Source: CAVVJA01 sp963801715
Lineage (GTDB): Bacteria; Actinomycetota; Actinomycetes; Mycobacteriales; Jatrophihabitantaceae
Assembly (NCBI GenBank): GCA_963801715.1
Contig: CAWDGB010000014.1
Span: 248,001 to 312,000, forward strand
Direction: 5' to 3'
DNA: 64,000 nucleotides
Shown: positions 1 through 7,389 of the stretch, in pieces
Position numbering within the stretch: position 1 is the first letter of the stretch
How the letters are laid out: each line of letters begins with the position of its first letter
The notes under the pieces: generated by a model
What the model saw: only the letters and a program-made list of their open reading frames with translations
Told to the model about the DNA's origin: nothing
Database searches by the model: none
Made by a program: the position numbers and the translations under genes

Positions 1-480
1 CGACTCGATCGAGTCGCTCTTGCCGGCTCGGATAAGGGTCACGCTCTTGGCCGTGCGCACGGTGAGTGCGGTGGGGGTGAGCGGCAATGTGTCGCTGGCC
101 GGGAGCGACGAGTAGGCGCTCCTGTCAAACCCGAGCTGGGCTAGAGCGTCCCCGACCGTCGTGGCTGCGACCCACTCGTTGACCAGTTTTCCGTCGACGG
201 TGAGGGCGAGATGCCGAGCGCGGATCAGGTGGATAGCGAGGCCTTCGCGAACACTCTTGTTCGCCGCGGGCGTCACGTCGTCGTGGGCACCGAGTGGGAA
301 ACCGGCGTCCGCCAGTGCGCCACGAACGTCCTGCGACATGGTGTGCACGGTGCGCGGCGCGGCCCCGTCGACCTGGACGGTGACCTTGTTGTCCAGAGCG
401 GTCCAGGTCAGCACTGCACCCACGCCCAGCAGTCCGAGCAGGATCGCCCCGATGATTCCGGTCTTCACGCTACGACGCAT
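1..480 (-). CDS. Resuscitation-promoting factor-like protein (DUF348 domains), partial
   Basis: The frame is open from an ATG whose complement is at 478-480 down to base 1, giving 160 codons with no stop, so the gene continues off the left edge. The protein begins MRRSVKTG, followed by one hydrophobic segment (about residues 9-28) that would be a signal or anchor. Two DUF348-type modules follow (VTVQVDGAAPRTVHTMSQDV, then LALTVDGKLVNEWVAATTV), each with the pattern V-DG-..T...TV..AL...G. This arrangement is typical of RpfB/YabE-like secreted cell-wall muralytic factors. The G5 and lysozyme-like catalytic domains would lie outside the window, so muralytic activity is inferred. A GGAG motif precedes the ATG. 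Confidence 0.78.
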   Translation of the reverse strand, partial: MRRSVKTGIIGAILLGLLGVGAVLTWTALDNKVTVQVDGAAPRTVHTMSQDVRGALADAGFPLGAHDDVTPAANKSVREGLAIHLIRARHLALTVDGKLVNEWVAATTVGDALAQLGFDRSAYSSLPASDTLPLTPTALTVRTAKSVTLIRAGKSDSIES

Positions 481-889
481 GAGGTAACTCCGTCCGCCTT
501 GCCGCACACCTCGGACCGATCGGACGATAAACGCCTGACCACTCCAGTACCAAGAGCCTCATGGGCAACACAGGGCGCTCGAATGCCGCGGGACTCGTGC
601 GCACTCCCGGCACCGGCCACCCGTCCCCGATCGCGTCGAACGGTCCGACGGGGCGCTAGGTTGTGTTACAGGGCAGTACTTCCGGGGCATGTGAGCCAAG
701 CGGGACTCCCGTGACCAGGTTTACGCTCTGACCGTTATGCCGCTCTCGGCCACTAGCACGGTGTCGTGTTAGGGCACGGGAAGCTGCATTGTGATTTAGG
801 TCACACAAGGTCGACGGACCGCCGACGCCGCCCTTCGAGCGCTGCTGGCCAGGGCTCTAGCTTCCTCGCGGGACACTAGGTTCGCACCT
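481..889. other. Divergent intergenic region between the rpf-like gene and thiE
   Basis: About 410 bp without a convincing gene lie between two divergently transcribed genes. A short open frame at 211-714 is a shadow of the rpf-like gene. The region must hold both promoters, and its one clear signal is a perfect CRP-type palindrome at 790-805. I looked for a thiamine-pyrophosphate riboswitch on the thiE side and a c-di-AMP (ydaO-type) riboswitch on the rpf side and could not recognise the conserved blocks of either. Confidence 0.6.
790..805. promoter_or_regulatory. CRP/GlxR-type binding site
   Basis: TGTGATTTAGGTCACA is an exact match to the TGTGA-N6-TCACA consensus used by actinobacterial cAMP-receptor proteins (CRP of mycobacteria, GlxR of corynebacteria). 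It lies 85 bp before thiE and about 310 bp before the rpf-like gene. Control of rpf genes by CRP or GlxR is known in related genera, so the rpf-like gene is a plausible target. Which gene it controls is inference. Confidence 0.72.
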
Positions 890-1558
890 GTGCCCGATTC
901 GCGGACCCGGTTCGCCGACGCCCAGCTCTACCTGTGTACCGACTCCCGATCGCGCCAGGGCGACCTCGTCGACTTCCTCGACGCCGTCCTCTCCGGCGGC
1001 GTCGACATCGTCCAGCTGCGGGAAAAAGGCCTCGAGGCCGGGGATGAGATCAGGCTCCTCGAGGTCTTCGCGACGGCCGCCGAGCGGCACGGCGCCCTGT
1101 TCGCGGCGAACGACCGCGCCGATGTGGCGCTGGCCGTCCGGGCTCCGATCCTGCACCTGGGTCAGAACGACCTGCCGATTCCGGTAGCTCGGCGCATCGT
1201 CGGCGACGAGCCGGTGATCGGTCGCTCGACCCATGCGCGTCACGAGTTCGACGCCGGACAGTTGGAGTCCGGCGTCGATTACGTCTGCGCGGGGCCGACC
1301 TGGGCCACCCCCACCAAACCGGGACGGCCCGCCGCTGGTCTCGAGCTGCTCCGTCATGCAGCCCAGACGACCGGACCGAACAGCCGACCCTGGTTCGCGA
1401 TAGGTGGCATCGAATCGGTCCAGCGGCTCGATGCCGTGATCGCGGCGGGGGCACGTCGCGTCGTTGTCGTTCGGGCGATCACCCAGGCGGAGGACCCTGG
1501 CGCGATGGCGCGGTCATTCGCTAGTCGGCTCGCGGCGGTGTCGCCTTCCCAATCGTGA
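890..1558 (+). CDS. thiE: Thiamine-phosphate synthase
   Basis: This 222-residue enzyme couples hydroxymethylpyrimidine diphosphate to thiazole phosphate to make thiamine monophosphate in the cytosol. Family motifs are in order: VQLREK (substrate loop), FAANDRAD, HLGQNDLP, GRSTH, GPTWATPTK, and the phosphate-binding AIGGI near the C terminus. Length is usual for the family. The start is a GTG at 890. The TGA stop lies inside the left arm of a palindromic repeat shared with the convergent thiD gene. thiD and tenA are neighbours, but thiC, thiG and thiS are not in the window, so the local set suits pyrimidine salvage plus the joining step. Confidence 0.95.
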   Translation: MPDSRTRFADAQLYLCTDSRSRQGDLVDFLDAVLSGGVDIVQLREKGLEAGDEIRLLEVFATAAERHGALFAANDRADVALAVRAPILHLGQNDLPIPVARRIVGDEPVIGRSTHARHEFDAGQLESGVDYVCAGPTWATPTKPGRPAAGLELLRHAAQTTGPNSRPWFAIGGIESVQRLDAVIAAGARRVVVVRAITQAEDPGAMARSFASRLAAVSPSQS

Positions 1559-1603
1559 TCCTGGACTCAATGCCTCAGGGCGAGGCTAAGTCCAAGATCA
1601 CGA
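1553..1603. repeat. Gene-end palindromic repeat, copy 1
   Basis: Imperfect inverted repeat: TCGTGATCCTGGACT (1553-1567) pairs with AGTCCAAGATCACGA (1589-1603) at 14 of 15 positions around a 21-nt loop. It sits between convergent thiE and thiD. The TGA stop of thiE (1556-1558) is in one arm, and the TGA of thiD (complement of 1598-1600) is in the other. Four relatives are at 7336, 20364, 39610 and 53630. There is no T-tract, so it is not a classical intrinsic terminator, although a hairpin acting on both strands is possible. Confidence 0.85.
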
Positions 1604-2410
1604 CTCACCGGGCCAGTCGCGGATTCGCCAGAGGTGTCCAACCGGTCCGAGGCCCGAACCCAGCGGGTAACTGCTGGTGATCGCCTGCGTGACGTACGCC
1701 TTGCCGAGACGAACGGCCTCCGGCATGTCGCTGCCGCGGGCTAGCGCGGCACAGATCGCGGCTGCGAGGGTATCGCCCGAGCCGTGAGTGTGCTCCGTGT
1801 CCTGCCTGGGCGCGGTGAACTCATAGGTCCGGTTGCCGTCATAAAGCAGATCGGTCGCATCGGGGCCCGAGCGGTGGCCGCCTTTCACCAGCACCCAGTC
1901 AGCGCCGAGGGCATGAAGCCGTCGGGCGGCCTCGAGGACGTCTTTGGGGCCGCTCACATCGACTCCGGTCAGCAGGCGAACCTCGCCGATGTTCGGAGTG
2001 ACCAGCGTGGCGAGCGGGATGATCTCGGTGCGTAGCGCATCGATGGCGTCCGGCCGCAGCAGCGGGTCGCCGTGCTGCGACGCGGCCACCGGGTCGACAA
2101 CGAGCGGCGCGACAGCCAGGCGTCGCACGGTCTTGGCGACCGCCGCCATGATCGCGGCAGAGGCCAGCATTCCGGTCTTGGCCGCGTCGACTCCGATATC
2201 AGTGACCACCGATTCGATCTGTTCGGCCACCGCGTGCGGCGGTAACTCGTAGAAGCCGGATACCCCGATCGAGTTCTGCACGGTCACAGCCGTGACGGCA
2301 GACATGCCGTGGACACCGCAGCCGAGGAATGTCTTGAGGTCGGCCTGAATCCCGGCCCCGCCGCCCGAGTCCGAACCGGCGATGGTCAGTGCGGTGGAGG
2401 GCGCGGCCAT
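1598..2410 (-). CDS. thiD: Hydroxymethylpyrimidine/phosphomethylpyrimidine kinase
   Basis: A 270-residue ribokinase-fold enzyme that phosphorylates HMP and then HMP-P to give the pyrimidine substrate of ThiE. The N-terminal GSDSGGGAGIQADLKTF is diagnostic. DWVLVKGGH and the anion-hole/catalytic HGSGDTLAAAI follow in the C-terminal third. The gene converges on thiE, with the two stops separated only by the palindromic repeat. It diverges from tenA, leaving an 88-bp shared upstream region. Start ATG is at the complement of 2408-2410. Confidence 0.95.
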   Translation of the reverse strand: MAAPSTALTIAGSDSGGGAGIQADLKTFLGCGVHGMSAVTAVTVQNSIGVSGFYELPPHAVAEQIESVVTDIGVDAAKTGMLASAAIMAAVAKTVRRLAVAPLVVDPVAASQHGDPLLRPDAIDALRTEIIPLATLVTPNIGEVRLLTGVDVSGPKDVLEAARRLHALGADWVLVKGGHRSGPDATDLLYDGNRTYEFTAPRQDTEHTHGSGDTLAAAICAALARGSDMPEAVRLGKAYVTQAITSSYPLGSGLGPVGHLWRIRDWPGES

Positions 2411-2498
2411 GGCGCACCAGTATGCGGGATGGTCGCCTCACGACGACGCCAACCAGGGTCACCGACGCGCTGCTCCGCGCTGTTGACATGATCGGGCG

Positions 2499-3182
2499 AT
2501 GACGTCGCCGGCCGGCCGCGCTGGGTGGAGTGCCGAGCTGTGGTCGACCTCGACCTCCACGTACGCAGCCATACTCGTGCATCCGTTCCTGGCCGGGCTG
2601 ACCTCGGGAGATCTGCCGGTCGAGGCGTTCACTTACTACGTCGCGCAGGATGCCCACTACCTGCGCGACTTTGCCCGCGCCCTTTCTGCCGTCGGAGCCA
2701 GGGCACCGAGCCACGAGGCCATCGGGATGTTCGCGCGCCATTCGGCCGGCACGGTCGTCGTCGAGCGAGCACTGCACGACAGATTGCTCGCCGAACTCGG
2801 ACTGGACCCCGATGTGGTCTCGCGGACTCCGGTTTCCCCCACAACGACGGCGTACACCAGCTATCTGCTGGCCACGTGTTACGGCGGCAGCTTCGCCGAA
2901 GGATTGGCGGCCGTGCTGCCTTGTTACTGGATCTATGCCGAGGTTGGCCAGGCCCTGCTTGCTCGCGGGTCGCCGGACCCGCGCTACCAGCGCTGGATCG
3001 AGACGTACGGCGGCAAGGAGTTCGCCGCTTCGGTGGTCGAGGTCCTTGACCTGGCTGATCAGGTTGGCAGCGTCATTTCGCCGGACGAGCGGAGCCGGGC
3101 CAATTCGCATTACCGCGTCACCAGCCGCTACGAGTGGATGTTCTGGGACGCTGCCTGGCGCAGAGAGGGCTGGCCGTTGTGA
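2499..3182 (+). CDS. tenA: TenA/thiaminase II family aminopyrimidine hydrolase
   Basis: A 227-residue all-helical TenA protein. TenA_C enzymes hydrolyse aminopyrimidine breakdown products of thiamine to regenerate HMP. The YYVAQDAHYLRDFARALS segment, the cysteine in LPCYWIYAEVG and the C-terminal YEWMFWDAAW with its conserved glutamate are all present, placing it in the Cys-containing class. Together with ThiD it forms an HMP-salvage route. The next gene starts inside its stop codon, so the two are probably co-transcribed. Confidence 0.9.
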   Translation: MTSPAGRAGWSAELWSTSTSTYAAILVHPFLAGLTSGDLPVEAFTYYVAQDAHYLRDFARALSAVGARAPSHEAIGMFARHSAGTVVVERALHDRLLAELGLDPDVVSRTPVSPTTTAYTSYLLATCYGGSFAEGLAAVLPCYWIYAEVGQALLARGSPDPRYQRWIETYGGKEFAASVVEVLDLADQVGSVISPDERSRANSHYRVTSRYEWMFWDAAWRREGWPL

Positions 3183-3580
3183 ACAGCCCATTGCGCCACG
3201 TCACCATCACCGGTATCGACCTCGCGGTGTGTCTCGCGTTCTATGACGCGACGTTGGCGGAGCTCGGACTGCAGCGGTTCGCCGAGTATCGCGACGAGGA
3301 AGAACCGGATGACACGGGTGTCGAAGCGGTTGGCTATGGAATGCCGGGCGATGATGCGGTTCTCTGGGTCGTCGCCGGATCCCCACAGACCCAGGGCTTG
3401 CACATTGCGCTGACCGCTGGATCCCCGGCGCGGGTGGACGCTTTCTTCCGCAGCGGCTTGACGCACGGCGGGTCGGCCCGTCAGGCGCCGCGGCGGTGGG
3501 AAATCTTTCGCACCGGCTATTACGGCGCCCAGCTGACCGATCCCGCTGGCAACGTCATCGAGGCCGTCAGCACCGAGTAG
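3179..3580 (+). CDS. VOC-family (glyoxalase/bleomycin-resistance fold) protein
   Basis: A 133-residue single-module VOC protein: LRHVTITGIDLAVCLAFYD at the N terminus and GYYGAQLTDPAGNVIEAV at the C terminus, the usual beta-alpha-beta-beta-beta ends of this fold. I chose the GTG at 3179 because it overlaps the tenA stop as GTGA, and the conserved fold begins right after it. An in-frame ATG lies upstream at 3134 but inside tenA. Substrate cannot be predicted. A link to thiamine salvage rests only on co-transcription. Confidence 0.82.
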   Translation: MNSPLRHVTITGIDLAVCLAFYDATLAELGLQRFAEYRDEEEPDDTGVEAVGYGMPGDDAVLWVVAGSPQTQGLHIALTAGSPARVDAFFRSGLTHGGSARQAPRRWEIFRTGYYGAQLTDPAGNVIEAVSTE

Positions 3581-3627
3581 CGGCGGGTCTCAGATTTCAC
3601 ACAAGTCCCTCCTGGCACACTGGCACC

Positions 3628-4611
3628 ATGCCGTCCGCTCGTGTGGTCGCCACGTCAGGGGTGATTCTGGCGATTGCCGTCTGCGCCGCGCTCGTCGTCG
3701 GCATGGCCGCAGCGACGATGCCCAAGGCCGCGGAGACGGTGGCGCCGCTCCCAGCCGCGTCCGGAGTGCCGACGGGGGCACCGGCACCGACCTATCCGAT
3801 CAGACCGGTGCCCACGACGACGGCCCCGACCTTCGACACCAGCCTGCCCACAGCTAGTCCCGCGGCCCGGAGGCCGCCGACGCGGACCGCGCCTTCCCGC
3901 GCCGCTACGCACCGGCCGCCCGCCGTCCCAGGACGGCAGGCAGCTAACCCGCCCCGCCCGGCAGCGGTCGCACCCCCTGCACCATCCGCGCATTCGACCG
4001 TGGTGCGTGGTCAAGCTCTGCCGTTGGCGTTCAGCACCGGATCGGCCACCAGGGTGATCACCGTGGTCGCGCCGTCGGCAGGAAGCACGACCGCGACGCT
4101 GCAGGCGTGGAGCCTGGCGCCCGGCGGAGGATGGCTGCGTTACGGTGGCGCGTTGTTCGCACACGTCGGCGCGCAGGGGCTGACAACCGCGCCGAGCGAG
4201 AGCCGGTCGGCCACGCCGATCGGCAGCTTCGGGCTCACCCAGGCTTTCGGCAGTCAGGCCGATCCCGGGACGCCGCTCCCGTATTTCCGGACGGACGGTG
4301 CGGACTGGTGGGTGAGCGACGTGCGCTCGCCGCTTTACAACCAACACGCACGGTGCTGGCCGGGCAGCTGCTCGTTCAATACCGCGGTCAGCGAGAACCT
4401 GTACCAGGCGGGTTACGTGTACAGCTACGCCGTCGTCATCGACTACAACCGGTTTCCTGCTCGCGCCGGCGCTGGTAGCGCATTCTTTCTCCACGTCACC
4501 GATGGCGGCCCGACGGCCGGCTGCGTGTCGATCCCGGCTGCCAACCTGGTCTCGCTCATGCGCTGGCTCTCGCCGAACGCTCACGCCAGGATCCTTATCG
4601 GCGTGGCGTGA
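3628..4611 (+). CDS. YkuD-type L,D-transpeptidase-like secreted protein (paralogue 1)
   Basis: About 327 residues. A hydrophobic N-terminal segment (VILAIAVCAALVVGMAAA) acts as signal or anchor, then a long Pro/Thr/Ala-rich linker to about residue 135, then a YkuD-like domain. The catalytic region reads FFLHVTDGGPTAGCVSIP, with the His and the Cys of the H...GC signature. Such enzymes cross-link peptidoglycan or act on its peptides outside the cell. Two cysteines (CWPGSC) could form a disulfide. The ATG at 3628 is chosen because the signal peptide begins there; the open frame extends upstream into the VOC gene. A close paralogue follows 13 bp later. Confidence 0.8.
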   Translation: MPSARVVATSGVILAIAVCAALVVGMAAATMPKAAETVAPLPAASGVPTGAPAPTYPIRPVPTTTAPTFDTSLPTASPAARRPPTRTAPSRAATHRPPAVPGRQAANPPRPAAVAPPAPSAHSTVVRGQALPLAFSTGSATRVITVVAPSAGSTTATLQAWSLAPGGGWLRYGGALFAHVGAQGLTTAPSESRSATPIGSFGLTQAFGSQADPGTPLPYFRTDGADWWVSDVRSPLYNQHARCWPGSCSFNTAVSENLYQAGYVYSYAVVIDYNRFPARAGAGSAFFLHVTDGGPTAGCVSIPAANLVSLMRWLSPNAHARILIGVA

Positions 4612-4624
4612 CATCCTGGAGTGG

Positions 4625-5494
4625 ATGACCCGTCTCTCCGCTCGGATCTGGGCCGGGCTGGCTCTGGTAGCCGTCGTGACGAGCGGCTGCAGCGGATCCG
4701 CGATCAACCGGTCATCGAGTGCGTCGTCGGCTACCGGTCCGCCACCGTCGCGTGCGTCCGTCGTCGCGTCGCCGCAGCCATCGGCATCGCCAACGACCAC
4801 ACGGCACCCGGTGCCGACAATGCGCGCGCGAACCCCGGCGCCGCCTCCGCGCACCACCCGCCCCCCGGCGCCAGTGGTGGTGAAGCCGCCATCCGGCCGG
4901 GCTCTCCCGCTAGCGTTCGACACCGGATCGGCCACCAAGGTCATCACGGTGGTCGCGTCGTCGACCCATTCGACGAGCGCCACATTGCAAGCGTGGAATC
5001 GAGCGCCGGGCGGCGGCTGGCTGCCTTACCGCGCGGCCGTTTACGCGCACGTCGGTTCGGATGGCTTGACGACGACGCCCAGCGAGCGCACGTCGGCCAC
5101 CCCGATCGGCAGCTTCGGGCTCACCCAGGCCTTCGGCCGGGCAGCCAATCCCGGTACCACGTTGCCGTACTTCGTTGCCGGTCCGCAGGATTGGTGGGTC
5201 AGCGACGCCTCATCACGCTTCTACAACACCCACCAGATCTGCTCGGCAGCATGCCGGTTCAACACGGCGGCGGGGGAGAACCTCTATCAGGCTGGCTACG
5301 TCTACACCTACGCCGTGGTGATCGACTACAACAGGTTCCCGGCACGGGCTGGAGCGGGCAGTGCGTTCTTCCTCCACGTCACCGACGGAGGGGCGACCGC
5401 AGGCTGCGTCTCGGTTCCCCAGGCGACGCTCGTTTCGCTCTTGTCGTGGCTCGACCCATCGGCCCACCCACGCATCCTGATCGGTGTCGGCTGA
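4625..5494 (+). CDS. YkuD-type L,D-transpeptidase-like lipoprotein (paralogue 2)
   Basis: A 289-residue paralogue of the preceding gene. The N terminus has a hydrophobic stretch ending VVTSGC, a plausible though imperfect lipobox. A Ser/Pro/Thr-rich linker follows, then the same YkuD-like domain with FFLHVTDGGATAGCVSVP. Long blocks such as GENLYQAGYVYTYAVVIDYN and NRFPARAGAGSAFFLHVTDG are nearly identical to paralogue 1, which indicates tandem duplication. The paired cysteines are kept (CSAAC). Its 3' third is overlapped on the other strand by the open frame of the MFS gene. Confidence 0.8.
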   Translation: MTRLSARIWAGLALVAVVTSGCSGSAINRSSSASSATGPPPSRASVVASPQPSASPTTTRHPVPTMRARTPAPPPRTTRPPAPVVVKPPSGRALPLAFDTGSATKVITVVASSTHSTSATLQAWNRAPGGGWLPYRAAVYAHVGSDGLTTTPSERTSATPIGSFGLTQAFGRAANPGTTLPYFVAGPQDWWVSDASSRFYNTHQICSAACRFNTAAGENLYQAGYVYTYAVVIDYNRFPARAGAGSAFFLHVTDGGATAGCVSVPQATLVSLLSWLDPSAHPRILIGVG

Positions 5495-7231
5495 TCGTCG
5501 ACAACGGTCGTCGGCGGCGACCGGCTCCAGCTCCTCGTGGACGTAGCGGCCGCCGCGCAACAGCGAGGCCACGGCGCCGATCAAGGACATGACGACCGCC
5601 ACGCTGAACACGATCACCAAGCCGTGGTGGAACGGCCCGGATATCAGCTGGGGGAAGAAGTCCTTGCTCGTCAGCGTCGACACGTCGGCACCACGCACGT
5701 CGGACGCGGGCAACCGTCCGAGCAAGCTGCCGATCGGGTTGGCACCGAGGAAGGCAGCGAACAGCGAGCCTACGGGAGGTTCGTGGCTGATCGTCCCCGC
5801 GATCTGGGAAGACAGTCCGTGGGACTGCAGGCCGGAACTAAGCGCGCCCGGCAACGTCGACGACAGGCCGATGATCATCATGCTGAAGAAGATGCCGATG
5901 GACAACGAGGTCCCGGCATTGAAGAAAGTGCCGCGCATGCCTGCCGCCGCGCCCCGGCTACTGGCCGGGACGCTGTTCATGATCGCCGTCGTGTTCGGTG
6001 ACGAGAACATGCCTGAACCGATGCCGTTCAGCACCAGAAGTCCGGCGAAAGCCCAGTAGCTGAAGTTGGTCGGGAGAAGCAGCAGCCCGACGAAGCTCAC
6101 CGCTACGATCACCAGCCCGCCGGTAGCAAAAGCGCGCGCGCCGAATCGGTCGGAGTAAAACCCGGAGATCGGTCCGGCGACGAGGAACGAGACCGTGAGC
6201 GGAAGCAGATAGATCCCGGCCCACAACGGCGTCCGCTCAAAGCTGTATCCATGCAGTGGAAGCCAGATGCCCTGAAGCCAGATGATGAGCATGAACTGCA
6301 GCCCGCCTCGGCTCACCGACGCGAGCAGCCCAGCAAGATTCCCGCTCGAGAAGGCCTTGATCCGGAACAACGACATGTCGAACATCGGCTCGTCGATGCG
6401 GGATTCGTACCGCAGAAGGCGATCAACGCCGCTGTTCCGCCGATCAGTCCGGCGAGGACCCACGGGTTGGTCCATCCCATGTCGTGGCCGCCGTAGGGCT
6501 GGATGCCGTAGGTAATCGCCGCGAGCAGTGCCGTCAGGCCGCCTGCGAACAAGACGTTGCCGGTCCAGTCGATCGACGCCGATGTTCGCCGGCTGGTCTC
6601 GCGCAGGCTGTGATACGACCAGACGAGTGCCAAGCAGGCCGAACGGGACCGAGATGAAGAACACCAACCGCCAGTCGATCGGAGCGAGCAGGCCGCCGAG
6701 GATCAACCCGATGAACGACCCGGCAATCGCCGCCACCTGGTTGATACCGAGGGCGAATCCCCGTCGGTTGGCCGGGAACGCGTCCGTGAGGATGGCCGTC
6801 GCGTTCGCGAACAGCATGGCCGCGCCAACCCCTTGAACGACGCGCCAGAGGATCAGCCACAGCGCGCCCGAGCCGTTCTGGAACGGGTCGATGGCCAGCG
6901 CCACCGAGCCAATCGTGAAGACCACGAAGCCGAGGTTGTAGATGCGTACTCGCCCGTAGATGTCTCCGAGGCGGCCGAGCGTCACGACCAGTACCGCGGT
7001 CACGAGCAGGAAACCCATCAGCATCCAGAGCAGGTAGCTGACGTTTCCGGGGGATAGCGGGTCGAGGTTGAGTCCACGGAAGATGTCCGGCAGCGAGATG
7101 ATCACGATCGAGGCGTTGATGGTGGCCATCAGCATGCCGAGCGTCGTGTTCGACAAGACGATCCACTTGTAGTGCGGATGATCCCGATCGAAGGTGAATC
7201 GCGATGCCATCGTCCGTGTGCTCAACGCCAC
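5213..7231 (-). CDS. MFS transporter (DHA2-like), frameshifted
   Basis: Multi-spanning MFS protein with DHA2-like features: GRLGDIYGRVRIYNLGFVVF loop, LWRVVQGVGAAMLFANATAI, and about 14 predicted helices. Between about 6415 and 6633 the long frame becomes non-hydrophobic, while the overlapping minus-strand frame reads the expected SIDWTGNVLFAGGLTALLAA and so on. One extra base near 6633 and one missing base near 6415 restore a single protein, so either the sequence has indel errors or the gene is broken. The family's C terminus fits GGRYVHEELEPV near 5530; the frame then runs on antisense to the transpeptidase to a stop at 5213. Start: GTG at 7231, with AGGAG 5 nt upstream. Confidence 0.8.
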   Translation of the reverse strand: MALSTRTMASRFTFDRDHPHYKWIVLSNTTLGMLMATINASIVIISLPDIFRGLNLDPLSPGNVSYLLWMLMGFLLVTAVLVVTLGRLGDIYGRVRIYNLGFVVFTIGSVALAIDPFQNGSGALWLILWRVVQGVGAAMLFANATAILTDAFPANRRGFALGINQVAAIAGSFIGLILGGLLAPIDWRLVFFISVPFGLLGTRLVVSQPARDQPANIGVDRLDRQRLVRRRPDGTARGDYLRHPALRRPRHGMDQPVGPRRTDRRNSGVDRLLRYESRIDEPMFDMSLFRIKAFSSGNLAGLLASVSRGGLQFMLIIWLQGIWLPLHGYSFERTPLWAGIYLLPLTVSFLVAGPISGFYSDRFGARAFATGGLVIVAVSFVGLLLLPTNFSYWAFAGLLVLNGIGSGMFSSPNTTAIMNSVPASSRGAAAGMRGTFFNAGTSLSIGIFFSMMIIGLSSTLPGALSSGLQSHGLSSQIAGTISHEPPVGSLFAAFLGANPIGSLLGRLPASDVRGADVSTLTSKDFFPQLISGPFHHGLVIVFSVAVVMSLIGAVASLLRGGRYVHEELEPVAADDRCRRSADTDQDAWVGRWVEPRQERNERRLGNRDAACGRPSVGDVEEERTARSSPCREPVVVDHHGVGVDVASLIEVLPRRRVEPACCRADLVGVVEA

Positions 7232-7258
7232 TCTTGCTCCTCGAGGCCAGCTCAGTTC

Positions 7259-7273
7259 GTTAGCTAAACTAAC
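7259..7273. promoter_or_regulatory. Palindromic operator candidate upstream of the MFS gene
   Basis: GTTAGCTAAACTAAC is a dyad (GTTAG-N5-CTAAC) 28-42 bp before the MFS start, in an unusually AT-rich patch. It resembles TetR/MarR-type operators. One half (CTAACCT) also matches the half-site of the DtxR/IdeR iron box, but the full 19-bp box is not matched. No regulator gene is adjacent, so the factor is unknown. Confidence 0.45.
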
Positions 7274-7335
7274 CTTACAGGCTGGCGTCAGCGGCTGCTA
7301 GCTCGCGTGGTGATGACTCGCGTCACGAATGTTGA

Positions 7336-7381
7336 TGATCTTGGACATGTCGTCGCCCCGAGGCTAGCAAGTCCAAGGTCA
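7336..7381. repeat. Gene-end palindromic repeat, copy 2
   Basis: TGATCTTGGAC (7336-7346) pairs with GTCCAAGGTCA (7371-7381), with one G-T wobble, around a 24-nt loop containing TCGTCGCCCCGAGGC. It begins 9 bp beyond the stop of the minus-strand hydrolase gene (7390). The core closely matches copy 1 read from the other strand (TCGCCCTGAGGC). Confidence 0.82.
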
Positions 7382-7389
7382 CGATCGGT

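Noticed and set aside
481..780. c-di-AMP (ydaO-type) riboswitch before the rpf-like gene
   Set aside because: Such riboswitches precede some rpf genes, but the GACAGC and GGGGAA-type conserved blocks could not be recognised on the minus strand.
806..889. Thiamine-pyrophosphate riboswitch before thiE
   Set aside because: The conserved CUGAGA and related blocks were not found in the leader.
2483..2488. TTGACA as a -35 element for tenA
   Set aside because: It lies only 10 bp before the start codon, leaving no room for a -10 element.
3655..4983. A 442-codon minus-strand frame across both transpeptidase paralogues
   Set aside because: Covers two well-supported plus-strand genes and their low-complexity linkers; no domain seen.
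7257..7276. Full IdeR/DtxR iron box before the MFS gene
   Set aside because: Only one half-site matches well; about 12 of 19 positions fit, so it is reported only as an unspecified dyad.
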